Under the pieces are notes generated by a model, which saw only the letters and a list, made by a program, of their open reading frames with translations, searched no databases and had not been told where the DNA came from. 64,000 nt of DNA from Bacteroidales bacterium UBA1176. GTDB lineage: Bacteria > Bacteroidota > Bacteroidia > Bacteroidales > WCHB1-69. Shown one piece after another: positions 28,901-36,497 of this stretch (position 1 is the stretch's first letter; every line of letters begins with the position of its first letter). Made by a program: the position numbers and the translations under genes. The stretch is from positions 67,173-131,172 of the forward strand of contig DBYW01000034.1 of assembly GCA_002311645.1 (NCBI GenBank), written 5' to 3'.

Positions 28901-31900
28901 CACGAGTGTCGATTTCCATGTGGGCAACGTCTGTGTTCCCGGCGCCGGCGACCCGTTGGCCAACGTCAACTTCTTCGAAAGCATCACCCCCGGATACAAA
29001 GATGCGGCCACGGCATTGAAGGATGGCAACGCGGCGTCACCTATCGGCGGCGGCGTCATTGTCTCCAACATGCCTTGGAACCAAGCGGTCACCCTCGTGA
29101 CACCCACTGCAGACGGCAGGGGCGAAGATGCCCGTAAATTCATCTTCGTGATAGAGAAGAACAAATGCAAACATGAATTCTCCAAGAATCGCGGCACCAG
29201 CTGGAGCACAGTGAACAGAAATACCTACAAAATAGAATCTTATCCCAATGATGCGAACACTCTGTTGTTTGAGGATAATGAAGGTGGTTTTGAGGAAAAG
29301 TCCTTGCAAAGATGGAGCTTTACCGCCCGTGCATACGAGTATCGCTTGGCGTTCGACACTAAAAACAGCAGGTTGAAGGACACTTGTTACGATGAAAACA
29401 ACAACTTCGTATTCAAAAAGATACCGACAAAATTCGACAACACCACTTGGGGATGGTACAACCCCAAGTATACGAATGACAAGGACAGCGCCATCCATGT
29501 TTTCCGCCAGGACACGGTAATCTATTTCAACATCGACTCGCTGCCTGACAACCTCTACAACCAAGTGGTTTATTCGTGGCCGTATAACGGGGATCCTTCA
29601 ATTCCCAAAGACGAATTTAAGGCTGATTTCGGTGGAAATCATGAGATTAGAATATACTTGGCCAAATCTCGTCCCGAGCTCTTTGACCCACAGTTCCTGA
29701 CTGCCAACGGCAAAGAGATTCAATTCTGGCTTTTCAAAGGCTATGGTGGATTCAATAGCCAGCCGTTACGCTGCACCGATTACTATTACTATTCTAATGC
29801 AGGACTTCCTTTCATACGAGTGAAAGTGGACGACTCCTTTATAGAGAAAGGAAAGCCCTATATATTACGAATGTTGTTGGTGAACAAGGCTGACTACCAA
29901 AACGCCATCGACAACCTGATGGCGGCGCAACGGGTGTCTACCCGCACGGATTATGAGCTCACCAGCCAGAACTGGGACAAGGTATATGCTTCCCACAGAG
30001 CCAGCACAAGCACGGGAACTTCTGGAAGTCACCTCAATGTCGGGAATTTCAACTTTTACTCCAATTCCAAAATAGAAGCCTTGAATCAGCGAATAGAGCA
30101 TGAGGCTGGAGTGGCCAATCTGGAACCAGTACTGGGCGGAGGATTGTCGAGACCCAGTCTGGGTGATATTTTCGGTACAGGAACAGGTAATACCACACCC
30201 GGCCACGGAACGTTTACTGGAACCACCAATCCCACCATCACCAATCCAGGAACTTTTATAAGGCCTGCCACCTCATCCCGGCTGACTAACACTGCAAACA
30301 ACGGTGTGATACTCACCAATTCAGCGAACCTCAATTCCGGCGTGTTGGCCAACAACAACCTGAATGCAGGTCTTTTAGAGGTCAATGCCAATCTGGAAAC
30401 GAATAAGAACATGACTACCGGAAACAGGGGCAGACTGAGAAGTAGTTCCGCCAACTCTAACTCCAACGACAACACCGCTGCTACCGGGTCAACGACCATA
30501 CAGGCCCGCGGTCAACTGAACGGTTCCCTCTCAAACTCATCTTCTTCAAATAATCTGAATGTCACTAGTTTGAATGCCCGCAACCTGGTCAAGAGAGAGA
30601 GCAACACCATTCAGAGAAAAGGTCAGATTGTCATCTCTGACAACACATCCAACTCCGCCACTACAATTAATGGCAACACCGTGGTGGTGAACACTTCGTT
30701 GGTCAGAATCCCCTCCACAAGCAACTCCAACTCTACCGGCGGCTCGATCACGGGGGTGTATCATCCGGTTATCAACACGAGTGACAATAGACTCAGCAAT
30801 GGGTCTCATAACGGCCTGCTCCCGACTTTGGTGGCCACAACGACAACGGATAATGTCAGCGTGGAAGATTACCAATATGAGAAATTGAGAGAGGATTACA
30901 CCGATCAGGGAAGCGACACCTCCATGCTCTACGAAAGAAAGTCCCTTGAAGAGTATACCATAGCCTATCAGCTTGGCGACACCATCTATGACCTCTGCTT
31001 CAAGACGGATCCTAATTACAGCACATACGAGGAGTTGTTCACGAACATAATGGCTTGTTACAACAGTGGCATCTCTGCCTCAGGTCCCTCTTCCAGCGCA
31101 AGTTCATCGGTCTTCCCGATTATGACATCATCCTCCACCGCACAAAGGTTCGGATGGTATTCGTATCTGTTCGTCCCGCAAACCCCGAATGACGCCAACC
31201 GCTACAACACCAATGTGAAGTTGCCCGCCATCGCCGCCTTCGTACTCAGCACCGCCGAGGAACACCGGACAGCAGCAATGGCCAAGCACCTCTTCCTGAT
31301 GACACAGTTCTCCATGATGAGAGACTATTCCAACTTATACACCAATGCCCCGATAAAGAAGATACCTCATCAAAATGACCATGTGGGCAGTTACCGGGAT
31401 GATTTCTCCATCAACGGTTCCTGGGATGATATCGACTGTGACTACAACCAAGACTTCTTCAATGGAACCCAAGGCGGTATTATCCGCGATTATAGCAAAA
31501 GTTGGAAGAATCTGGATCTGCGTTCCTACACCGTGTCCCGAAGGGCGAGTACAAACCCGGACATGTTTGAACCTTGCGGCCAAATCCTCGGCCATGGTTT
31601 GACACTCCCGGATGAATACAGGACCTATTTTGCACAACAATATTGGGCGGTGCCTAACTTGTTGGAGGTCTCCACAACACGCTCCAAGACAGCCGTTATC
31701 ACAATTAAATCGTTCGGTGAAAAACAGTCCGATTGGGAAGACTACAATGGCTCCAGAAACTCCATTGCAACTGTGACCATTACCGACAAAGCCACACCTG
31801 CGATGTATGATGACATCAAGATGTTTTTTGATTTCTTCAAAAAATGCACTGAGATTGCCGCTTATCCGCTGAACAGGGGATACAGCCACAAGAAAAACAT

Positions 31901-32492
31901 CTTGAAGAAACTCTATTCGGCAGATTATGCCCATGCTTGCCTGCAATTCGACAACGACTTCCCCTACACGATCAACAAGTCTTTGCCTTGGACGCATTAT
32001 TTCAATGCCTGGAACAACCTGTACACGCTCGGTAACGATTTCAACCCCAACGCTTCCAATCCGGAGACCATGCACGTGAGCAGAGCCAGCTATCAATTCT
32101 ATTCCTGGTTGTGGTTCCACTATAAAAAAGCACCCAACACTTGGGAGGGCACAAAGGGTATGACCGTTGTTTTTGATGACAAAGACGGCAGGACATTGCC
32201 CAATTGGTACAGCAACATGAACAATTTGGCCACCAATGACAAACCGTACGTGAAAATTGTATATGCATCCGGTGGCGATAACAGTACCACCATTGCCAGA
32301 CAAATCAAGACTAATCTGTTTGGATCAGGAGAAGACATCCATGACAGTGCATACAATTTCAACAAAACAGTGTCACGTTCATGGAAACTGAACAACTACA
32401 AGAAAGACGCAACCTGGACGACCAAAGACAACAACACCCAGAAACTCACCTTCCCGGATTACAAAAACGTGGAGGCTTATATAGACGATTAA
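22977..32492 (+). CDS. giant (3171-residue) secreted multidomain protein, TANFOR-like
   Basis: The signal peptide is residues 1-21 (ending AQA). Residues 22-190 (LNYLDDPTQYFNVIMTNTGP, then ALMLPEGNYQICIQTYYWD) and a segment near 1905-1985 (GQLYAMLKGSAGLSINLGFW, PSWAFGLLRLKASLLNGLIS) resemble, from memory, large secreted Bacteroidota proteins annotated as TANFOR-domain proteins. Residues 190-690 look like three fibronectin-III-like modules (FKWSPADNVLDRDTVTYNLL). Residues 700-1900 are beta-rich without a recognised fold. Residues 2398-2622 are a Ser/Asn/Thr/Gly-rich linker. The last 550 residues form an unrecognised Tyr/Trp/Asn-rich domain. I see no LPxTG motif and no clear type IX secretion C-terminal domain. 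Function is unknown; structural, adhesive or secreted-effector roles are all possible. Confidence 0.85.
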   Translation: MKPIVRFFVILACMFVTTAQAQVTTTITPKVQLFPSSGLNYLDDPTQYFNVIMTNTGPEAKQIYVSFRVSCDFSATGESFYLQSPANLAPPQPLTLASNETRVITMQNFRMLMSHINGRDIQMGGITWQDALMLPEGNYQICIQTYYWDHAGTVPAPVEAGPAGCCNFTICYSGSAPEFTSPIIGQSGANINVINPMADQADNNNDNFDAANGSDSRSNSAYAVLTPSRQVVFNWTGVISNCITNSNVDYILKIVEVFPQQSVYDAIDNDRTIYTVNTGSRTTCIIDTMNDLNAKFQLGHTYAAMVQAVPKNQNIMLKLGNDGKSQIITFSWGKTAGGPFPRNIPPGGNSNSRTLDSSFTDNKADVLASLYDPYLIMPAVDDDAADVLVGKFPSENANRPKNTRPLIDGLYYRLNDKDKFSVSWLPMRGDSLTKVEYVVNLYEYIGGDVSFSASRPPLKSFKMTKTNGFSSTSVEYLSLPEKWDTLLEHGNKYFLVLEAASHYKYRKTTNYTETIVENGTTTQNTYSKYTIMEGTEFFYSNEVFQWGYDSALLETVQVAQLIYPVDMRGRAADYGLGETEVEEVYNNSALNFKWSPADNVLDRDTVTYNLLIFKWKKGILPSQMKDTLFCYKNLTATEFMNDTIKDSLKVGSQFVAVVETRVKQAVATDDPYIIPNKGRSWAAPFKIVETAEETADNDPSSQCFSETFANINKKDTLRPKNINEIKGKELTMNGFKVVFQEIQEKTDSIKDRKTKKVTLRKSYYGKGYIVWNPFVLNTRIKVQLDSILFNSKYEIFTGCAKSLAADSTALLPMDFSSKIGDWTESKVNALYSKVGSDQDVQKYINYFNKPSYTSIGGLFGAGDGSESPSFYLPLKVNSQDFYLPDDGCNVIMAINNMYLSPKTALMNLFTLFYSQEDNIYIPMIATNICMKPDNFFPGINEGIDVYLAKDIDMELSDGYNMTLKRASKLGKKDDGTVISFRTKTDDKSAGFEQLNLEFQFDLTSSSALAHNKSGVLALNPKTGVPQKGTPVKAGALIIIQDWKDWLARVSFDPFALEDFPDMAFVPGRNIWYDHSSKSNPAKFPKDYQSSAGKGPAWQGFFMEDLGFVMSDKIGTVFGAGDTNVKPMYQYKYGPNGEIKDSSEVAFTKQCLGFRIANTIIDAEGVTTDIQAVNIVDASTKDAGSWAFSIDTIGVKVLKGKFNKGYIVGTAQVPLMTGRLNYNCAIATDSLTFGLSTKKKDTLGFDLWLAKLDIQQSYFKLVHKYEKTAADSAHPQTAIDLKLNGKINIDFQKLKIPVNFAMVKFENFTLRNFKNAKDTNVKRIGDSDLWFYMGDWAKASPQHYLSSNASNKDVYTGSIGGFTFSVQTIKPVYGLEGTKAKLGFATAIKVGFKTGPKETNDKGESSDAFSIDAGCGFKVWGKIDYKSWDFNKDDIGGSVDSVTIETDCFSVFKLKGKLVWIGNENPDPTYGEGMFGSLDVTIMDKIEIAMAAAFGTVGQDTSSYKWWMFQGAATGFEIPVPPIVFTGFGGGFAYNMTVKPSATLANAKAHDLISGDDGASLAAKMVSGSLSQCEFIPQKNSWVAKAGLSLSLANEKLMNADGILTLRVSRGKFSGILIDVSTYILTDPSGAAATAAAEEKNKNTMIKARALMGYEQNDDYHYFKFALCVKGGIDLTNMLKNSGITQALDGVKDKINCFGNDVIKDVTCAFDPLTNVATIDSTAGKAKTDSAVAAGIGAGINFALPIEFEVTSYKKGNSLGKSGTDWYFCIGKPTPGERVEFNMWANLVIFETSTKFTFYFITGNSFDFELPPLDPEVEEFFFGGSSGKQVNTNATNTVDQQGQELKNMYKNSPKFKNAGGFAMGMTYRSEIKYEMFLYIQVMAAFGFDVALLDTKGQSCEGYDHIGKNDFYAMGQLYAMLKGSAGLSINLGFWKGKLELCSLGIGALLKGGGPRPSWAFGLLRLKASLLNGLISINTSVDFHVGNVCVPGAGDPLANVNFFESITPGYKDAATALKDGNAASPIGGGVIVSNMPWNQAVTLVTPTADGRGEDARKFIFVIEKNKCKHEFSKNRGTSWSTVNRNTYKIESYPNDANTLLFEDNEGGFEEKSLQRWSFTARAYEYRLAFDTKNSRLKDTCYDENNNFVFKKIPTKFDNTTWGWYNPKYTNDKDSAIHVFRQDTVIYFNIDSLPDNLYNQVVYSWPYNGDPSIPKDEFKADFGGNHEIRIYLAKSRPELFDPQFLTANGKEIQFWLFKGYGGFNSQPLRCTDYYYYSNAGLPFIRVKVDDSFIEKGKPYILRMLLVNKADYQNAIDNLMAAQRVSTRTDYELTSQNWDKVYASHRASTSTGTSGSHLNVGNFNFYSNSKIEALNQRIEHEAGVANLEPVLGGGLSRPSLGDIFGTGTGNTTPGHGTFTGTTNPTITNPGTFIRPATSSRLTNTANNGVILTNSANLNSGVLANNNLNAGLLEVNANLETNKNMTTGNRGRLRSSSANSNSNDNTAATGSTTIQARGQLNGSLSNSSSSNNLNVTSLNARNLVKRESNTIQRKGQIVISDNTSNSATTINGNTVVVNTSLVRIPSTSNSNSTGGSITGVYHPVINTSDNRLSNGSHNGLLPTLVATTTTDNVSVEDYQYEKLREDYTDQGSDTSMLYERKSLEEYTIAYQLGDTIYDLCFKTDPNYSTYEELFTNIMACYNSGISASGPSSSASSSVFPIMTSSSTAQRFGWYSYLFVPQTPNDANRYNTNVKLPAIAAFVLSTAEEHRTAAMAKHLFLMTQFSMMRDYSNLYTNAPIKKIPHQNDHVGSYRDDFSINGSWDDIDCDYNQDFFNGTQGGIIRDYSKSWKNLDLRSYTVSRRASTNPDMFEPCGQILGHGLTLPDEYRTYFAQQYWAVPNLLEVSTTRSKTAVITIKSFGEKQSDWEDYNGSRNSIATVTITDKATPAMYDDIKMFFDFFKKCTEIAAYPLNRGYSHKKNILKKLYSADYAHACLQFDNDFPYTINKSLPWTHYFNAWNNLYTLGNDFNPNASNPETMHVSRASYQFYSWLWFHYKKAPNTWEGTKGMTVVFDDKDGRTLPNWYSNMNNLATNDKPYVKIVYASGGDNSTTIARQIKTNLFGSGEDIHDSAYNFNKTVSRSWKLNNYKKDATWTTKDNNTQKLTFPDYKNVEAYIDD

Positions 32493-32546
32493 AAAAGCAT
32501 ACGTTACAGTACAATTCAGAGAAGTCAACAAATAAACAGCGCTAAT

Positions 32547-34715
32547 ATGAAAAAAATAATATGGTCCGCGATATTGATGATGATATGCATGGGTGTCCCT
32601 CGCATATATGCGCAAGACACCGTCAAGATCCGTCAGAACAACAAGGTGGTGTTGCTCTACCGCGCGTATGGTGACAGTGTGGTTTTCCGCTGGGCACCTG
32701 AGGATGCCGGTTTATGGATGCTCGCCAACAAGCACGGGTGGTTGCTCGAACGCTCGTTGACGGATGAGGAAATCAAAAAGTCGGGTAACAGTTCCCGCAT
32801 TGACACCCTCCTGAACAACGGCAAACCCATCCGTCCGCTCACTTTGGAGCAGTTCCAGCAGCAGTTCGACAGCACCGACATGCATGCCGGCGCCGCCGCC
32901 CAGGCCCTGTACGGGGAGGGCGCGTTTGTTACCGACCCTAACGACCAGAACGGTTTTATGAATTATGTGTTTCGCAAGGACCAGGAACAGCAACAGCGTC
33001 ATTTCATGGCCCTGCTGGCTGCCGAAGGCCATCCCGAGATCATGAATGCCTTGGGCTTGCGCTATGTGGATCGCACCGTGAAGAAGGGTGAGTGGTATGA
33101 CTACACCCTTCGCACGCCCGTTCCCAAACACCTTTATGATGTGCCCCCGGTCTCCGTCATCTTCCAGAATGTCCCTTACGTGCGCACGGAAGAAGAGATG
33201 ATGCCCACTGTGGAGATACAGCAAATAGACGCCTATCGAGCTATCGTCTATTGGAAAAAGAACAAGCTGTCGGGCTATTTTATTGAAAGAAAAACCAACA
33301 AGGACCGCAATTGGGAACCTATGAACAACGTGCCCATCTATGGATACAATCCCGATGAGGAGACCTACAAGGTGCTGGGTGAGGATGTCGCCAGATTGAT
33401 GGAAAACAATGTGGCGTTCATTGACTCCCTGGATCTGAAAACCCAGTACCAGTACCGCGTGCGAGCATTTGACGCCTTCGGCGATTATGTGCCCTACAAA
33501 GAGAGCGAGAAATTTGAGATGATGGACCTTGTCCCACCCACCATCCCCATCATCACGGGTTGTGTCCCCAAAGACAACACAACCTGCACGGTCTATTGGG
33601 AAAAGAATGTGATAGAAGATGACTTTGAAGGCTATCTGCTCACCTTCTCCGACTCACCCGACGGCCCGTGGTCGAATGTGTCGGATTTGCTGGGACCCAA
33701 GACCAAGCAATATTTGGACGAGTATGCCGGAGTGCGCGGCAGAGGATACTACAAGCTCATCGCATACGACAAGTACAAGAACGTCAGCTTCTCCAGCTCT
33801 GCCCTCAACAACATAGAGGACGTGGTGCCGCCCGTGAAGCCCACCGGACTGAGAGCCTTGGTAGATTCTGCAGGTCTGGCCCATTTCACTTGGGATAAGA
33901 ATCCCGAAAAGGATGTGATGGGCTATCGTGTTTTCTTCGCCAACCAGATGGACCACGAATTCGTGGAGTGTTCCCATGGTCTGGCCCACACCAATGCCTT
34001 CATCGACACCCTCGATTGGCACACCATCACCAAGTATGCCTACTACTATATCATGGCTGAGGACTACAGTCACAACGTGTCGGAGCACTCCGACACCATT
34101 GCGGTGCCCGTTCCCGACAAAATCCCCCCCACCCCGTGCATCTTGGACGACATCACGGTGACCGACAACACTGTGGTGGTGCGCTGGACCAAGAGCGCTT
34201 CCTCCGATGTGATGTACTATTTCATCTATCGCAAATTGAAAAAGCAGAAACAGTGGGAATTGCAACAGGCTGTGCAGCCGTGGCAAATCATCGAGGCCGA
34301 TTATATCGTCTTTATTGACCATCCGACACCATCGTCCGACATGTACCAATACTGCATTGAAGCGGTGGACGATTTCCACAACACGTCTGGCCGGTCGGGT
34401 TATGCCAATGCGTTTGTACGCGAAGCCCTGGTCGTGGACCTTCCCATCCAGTTAAAGGCTTCTGCCGACAAGAAGAACAACAGCGTCACATTGGATTGGG
34501 CGTACGACTATATGGGGCGCCATCACCATTACGGATTGATATATCGCTCTGTCAACGGCTCTGAATATCAGGCATACCAGCGGTTTGAAAAAGGCACCAA
34601 GACCTTTGTTGACCGGGATTTGAAGGCTGGCGACAAGGTCAGCTACTATATCGTCCTGTATTTCGGCAAGGGCCAGCGCTCGCTGCCCTCGCAAGAGGTT
34701 CAGGCAGGGCTGTAG
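32547..34715 (+). CDS. secreted protein with five fibronectin type III domains
   Basis: The 722-residue protein has a signal peptide (MKKIIWSAILMMICMGVPRIYAQ without its last three residues), a unique N-terminal region (24-210, RQNNKVVLLYRAYGDSVVFRW) and five tandem fibronectin-III domains starting near residues 217, 329, 427, 526 and 630. Each begins with a Pro-Pro or hydrophobic pair and carries the W and Y/xAxD core residues (VPPTIP, VPPVKP, IPPTPC; YRVRAFDAFGD, YCIEAVDDFHN). There is no lipobox or obvious C-terminal sorting signal. It follows the giant gene by 54 nt on the same strand, so the two are probably co-expressed and may assemble together at the cell surface. Confidence 0.85.
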   Translation: MKKIIWSAILMMICMGVPRIYAQDTVKIRQNNKVVLLYRAYGDSVVFRWAPEDAGLWMLANKHGWLLERSLTDEEIKKSGNSSRIDTLLNNGKPIRPLTLEQFQQQFDSTDMHAGAAAQALYGEGAFVTDPNDQNGFMNYVFRKDQEQQQRHFMALLAAEGHPEIMNALGLRYVDRTVKKGEWYDYTLRTPVPKHLYDVPPVSVIFQNVPYVRTEEEMMPTVEIQQIDAYRAIVYWKKNKLSGYFIERKTNKDRNWEPMNNVPIYGYNPDEETYKVLGEDVARLMENNVAFIDSLDLKTQYQYRVRAFDAFGDYVPYKESEKFEMMDLVPPTIPIITGCVPKDNTTCTVYWEKNVIEDDFEGYLLTFSDSPDGPWSNVSDLLGPKTKQYLDEYAGVRGRGYYKLIAYDKYKNVSFSSSALNNIEDVVPPVKPTGLRALVDSAGLAHFTWDKNPEKDVMGYRVFFANQMDHEFVECSHGLAHTNAFIDTLDWHTITKYAYYYIMAEDYSHNVSEHSDTIAVPVPDKIPPTPCILDDITVTDNTVVVRWTKSASSDVMYYFIYRKLKKQKQWELQQAVQPWQIIEADYIVFIDHPTPSSDMYQYCIEAVDDFHNTSGRSGYANAFVREALVVDLPIQLKASADKKNNSVTLDWAYDYMGRHHHYGLIYRSVNGSEYQAYQRFEKGTKTFVDRDLKAGDKVSYYIVLYFGKGQRSLPSQEVQAGL

Positions 34716-34756
34716 CCGTTAGCATTTAGCCGTTAGCCAATAGCCAACAGCTAATG
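34713..34756. repeat. degenerate agcc(a/g)tta intergenic repeat
   Basis: Iterated tagccgttagc / tagccaatagccaacagcta units fill the gap between the convergent fibronectin-III and SulP genes and run into the end of the latter. Similar text, direct or complementary, occurs at 46518-46580 and 56834-56870. Confidence 0.45.
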
Positions 34757-36463
34757 CAGAATCTCAGTATTTTCCAGAAACTCCGTGCACTCCTCAAAGG
34801 TGGCGAAGGTGTGTTCCTTCGGGATCACGGCGGGGATGACGTTCATCTTGGTGAGCATATACATAGGCTGCGGCTGGATGATGGTCATCAACACGATGAT
34901 GCCCTTGGCCTGCAAGTCCTTGATGGCCGTCTCCATTGCATAAAGCCCTGACTGGTCCATAAAGCTGACCAGACGCATTCTGATAATCACAATCTTGACA
35001 TCGTCGGGCACGTCGTGCATCACCTCCTGGAAACGGGTGATGGAGCCGAAAAAGATTGGGCCGTTGAGGCGCTGGATGTAGATTTGGTGCTTGGTCTCTT
35101 CCGAAAGCCCGTGCTCGTCCTTCCAGGGCAACTCCTTGTCGAACTGGTTGATTTCGCCCGACTGGTAGCCACTCTCCACCAAGTCGCTGGCGCGTTTCAT
35201 AAAGAGCACGCAAGCAATGATCATTCCGATACCCACAGCAATGAGCAAATCGACGAAGACGGTAAGCAGCAGTACGGTGATGAGCACCACAGCGTCGGCG
35301 CGCGGGATGTTGGGCAGGTCTTTCAGTCCTTTGAAGTCGATGATGCCGACACCCACGGTGATGAGGATGCCGGAAAGCACTGACAGCGGCACGTATTTCA
35401 CAAAACGGCCGAGTCCGAGCAGGATGGCGAGCAGGAAAAGTGCATGCACGATGCCCGACAGACGGGTGCGTCCACCGCTCTTCACGTTGACGACCGTACG
35501 CATGGTGGCACCCGCGCCGCCGATGCCCGCGAACAAACCCGCAAACATATTGCCGATGCCCTGACCAATCAATTCCTTGTTGCTGTTATGCTTGGTCTTG
35601 GTGATATTGTCGGCCACCACGGAGGTGAGCAGCGTGTCGATGGAGCCGAGGCCCGCGAGGGTGAGCGCGGGAATGGCGGCGCTCTTCAGCACTGCGCCCC
35701 ACTGGATGCCCGCCAAGGAGACCTTCGTGAAAACAGGAAGCGGAAATCCCGACGGTATCTCGCCGATGGTCAGGTTGGAGTTGAAATCCTTGACAAACAA
35801 GGAGACAACCGTCACCACTATCAATGCCACCAACGTGGCAGGCACTTTCTTGGTGATCAACGGGAAAAGGTAGATGATGGCAATGGTCGCCAAACCGAAA
35901 ATGAGCGCGTGGATGTCGAAGCCTGCGATTCGTGACGGGAACTGCGTGATCATATCCACGATGAGCACCGGCGATTTCATCCCGAACAGCGGATAGATCT
36001 GCTGCAGGATGATGATGATGCCGATACCGCTCATAAAGCCCGACAATACCGGGTAGGGGATGTAGCGGATATATTTGCCGATTTTCAGGATGCCGAAAAG
36101 GATCTGGAAAACGCCGCAGAGCATGCCCGCCACCGACATCGTGACGAGCACCGTCTCGATGGAGTGCGCGCCCCCCGCCGACCAGATGCCGGAGATGAGC
36201 GTAGCCGTGATGACCGTCATCGGTCCCGTGGGGCCGCTGATTTGTGACGGCGTGCCCCCGAACAGGGAGGCGAAGAATCCGACCATAATGGCACCCACCA
36301 GGCCCGCCAGGGCTCCGATGGCTCCGATATTGGGAATGTCTTGCACGTCAATCACGCCGAAGGCCTGGATACCGAAAGCCAAGGCTAAGGGAAGGGCCAC
36401 GATGCCGGCGGTGATGCCGCCGAAGATGTCCCCTTTCAAATTGCTGGTATTTAGTTTATTCAT
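34751..36463 (-). CDS. SulP-family inorganic anion transporter with STAS domain
   Basis: An inner-membrane transporter of the SLC26/SulP family, moving sulfate, bicarbonate or another anion. The 570-residue protein has a membrane domain (about 10-430) opening with KGDIFGGITAGIVALPLALA and including GGAGATMRTVVNVKSGGRTR. A C-terminal STAS domain (about 450-560) contains IVIIRMRLVSFMDQSG. Length and domain order are normal. Substrate is not resolved. It lies 34 bp downstream of a TonB-type receptor gene on the same strand and probably shares its transcript, although a functional link is not evident. Confidence 0.94.
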   Translation of the reverse strand: MNKLNTSNLKGDIFGGITAGIVALPLALAFGIQAFGVIDVQDIPNIGAIGALAGLVGAIMVGFFASLFGGTPSQISGPTGPMTVITATLISGIWSAGGAHSIETVLVTMSVAGMLCGVFQILFGILKIGKYIRYIPYPVLSGFMSGIGIIIILQQIYPLFGMKSPVLIVDMITQFPSRIAGFDIHALIFGLATIAIIYLFPLITKKVPATLVALIVVTVVSLFVKDFNSNLTIGEIPSGFPLPVFTKVSLAGIQWGAVLKSAAIPALTLAGLGSIDTLLTSVVADNITKTKHNSNKELIGQGIGNMFAGLFAGIGGAGATMRTVVNVKSGGRTRLSGIVHALFLLAILLGLGRFVKYVPLSVLSGILITVGVGIIDFKGLKDLPNIPRADAVVLITVLLLTVFVDLLIAVGIGMIIACVLFMKRASDLVESGYQSGEINQFDKELPWKDEHGLSEETKHQIYIQRLNGPIFFGSITRFQEVMHDVPDDVKIVIIRMRLVSFMDQSGLYAMETAIKDLQAKGIIVLMTIIQPQPMYMLTKMNVIPAVIPKEHTFATFEECTEFLENTEILH

Positions 36464-36497
36464 AGTTATGGTTTTTTATTTGTCAAAAAACAGCGGA

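Noticed and set aside
32200..32492. Type IX secretion C-terminal sorting domain at the end of the giant protein
   Set aside because: The last 80 residues lack the expected pattern (for example a conserved G-x-Y then K-x-hydrophobic ending) and end in YKNVEAYIDD.
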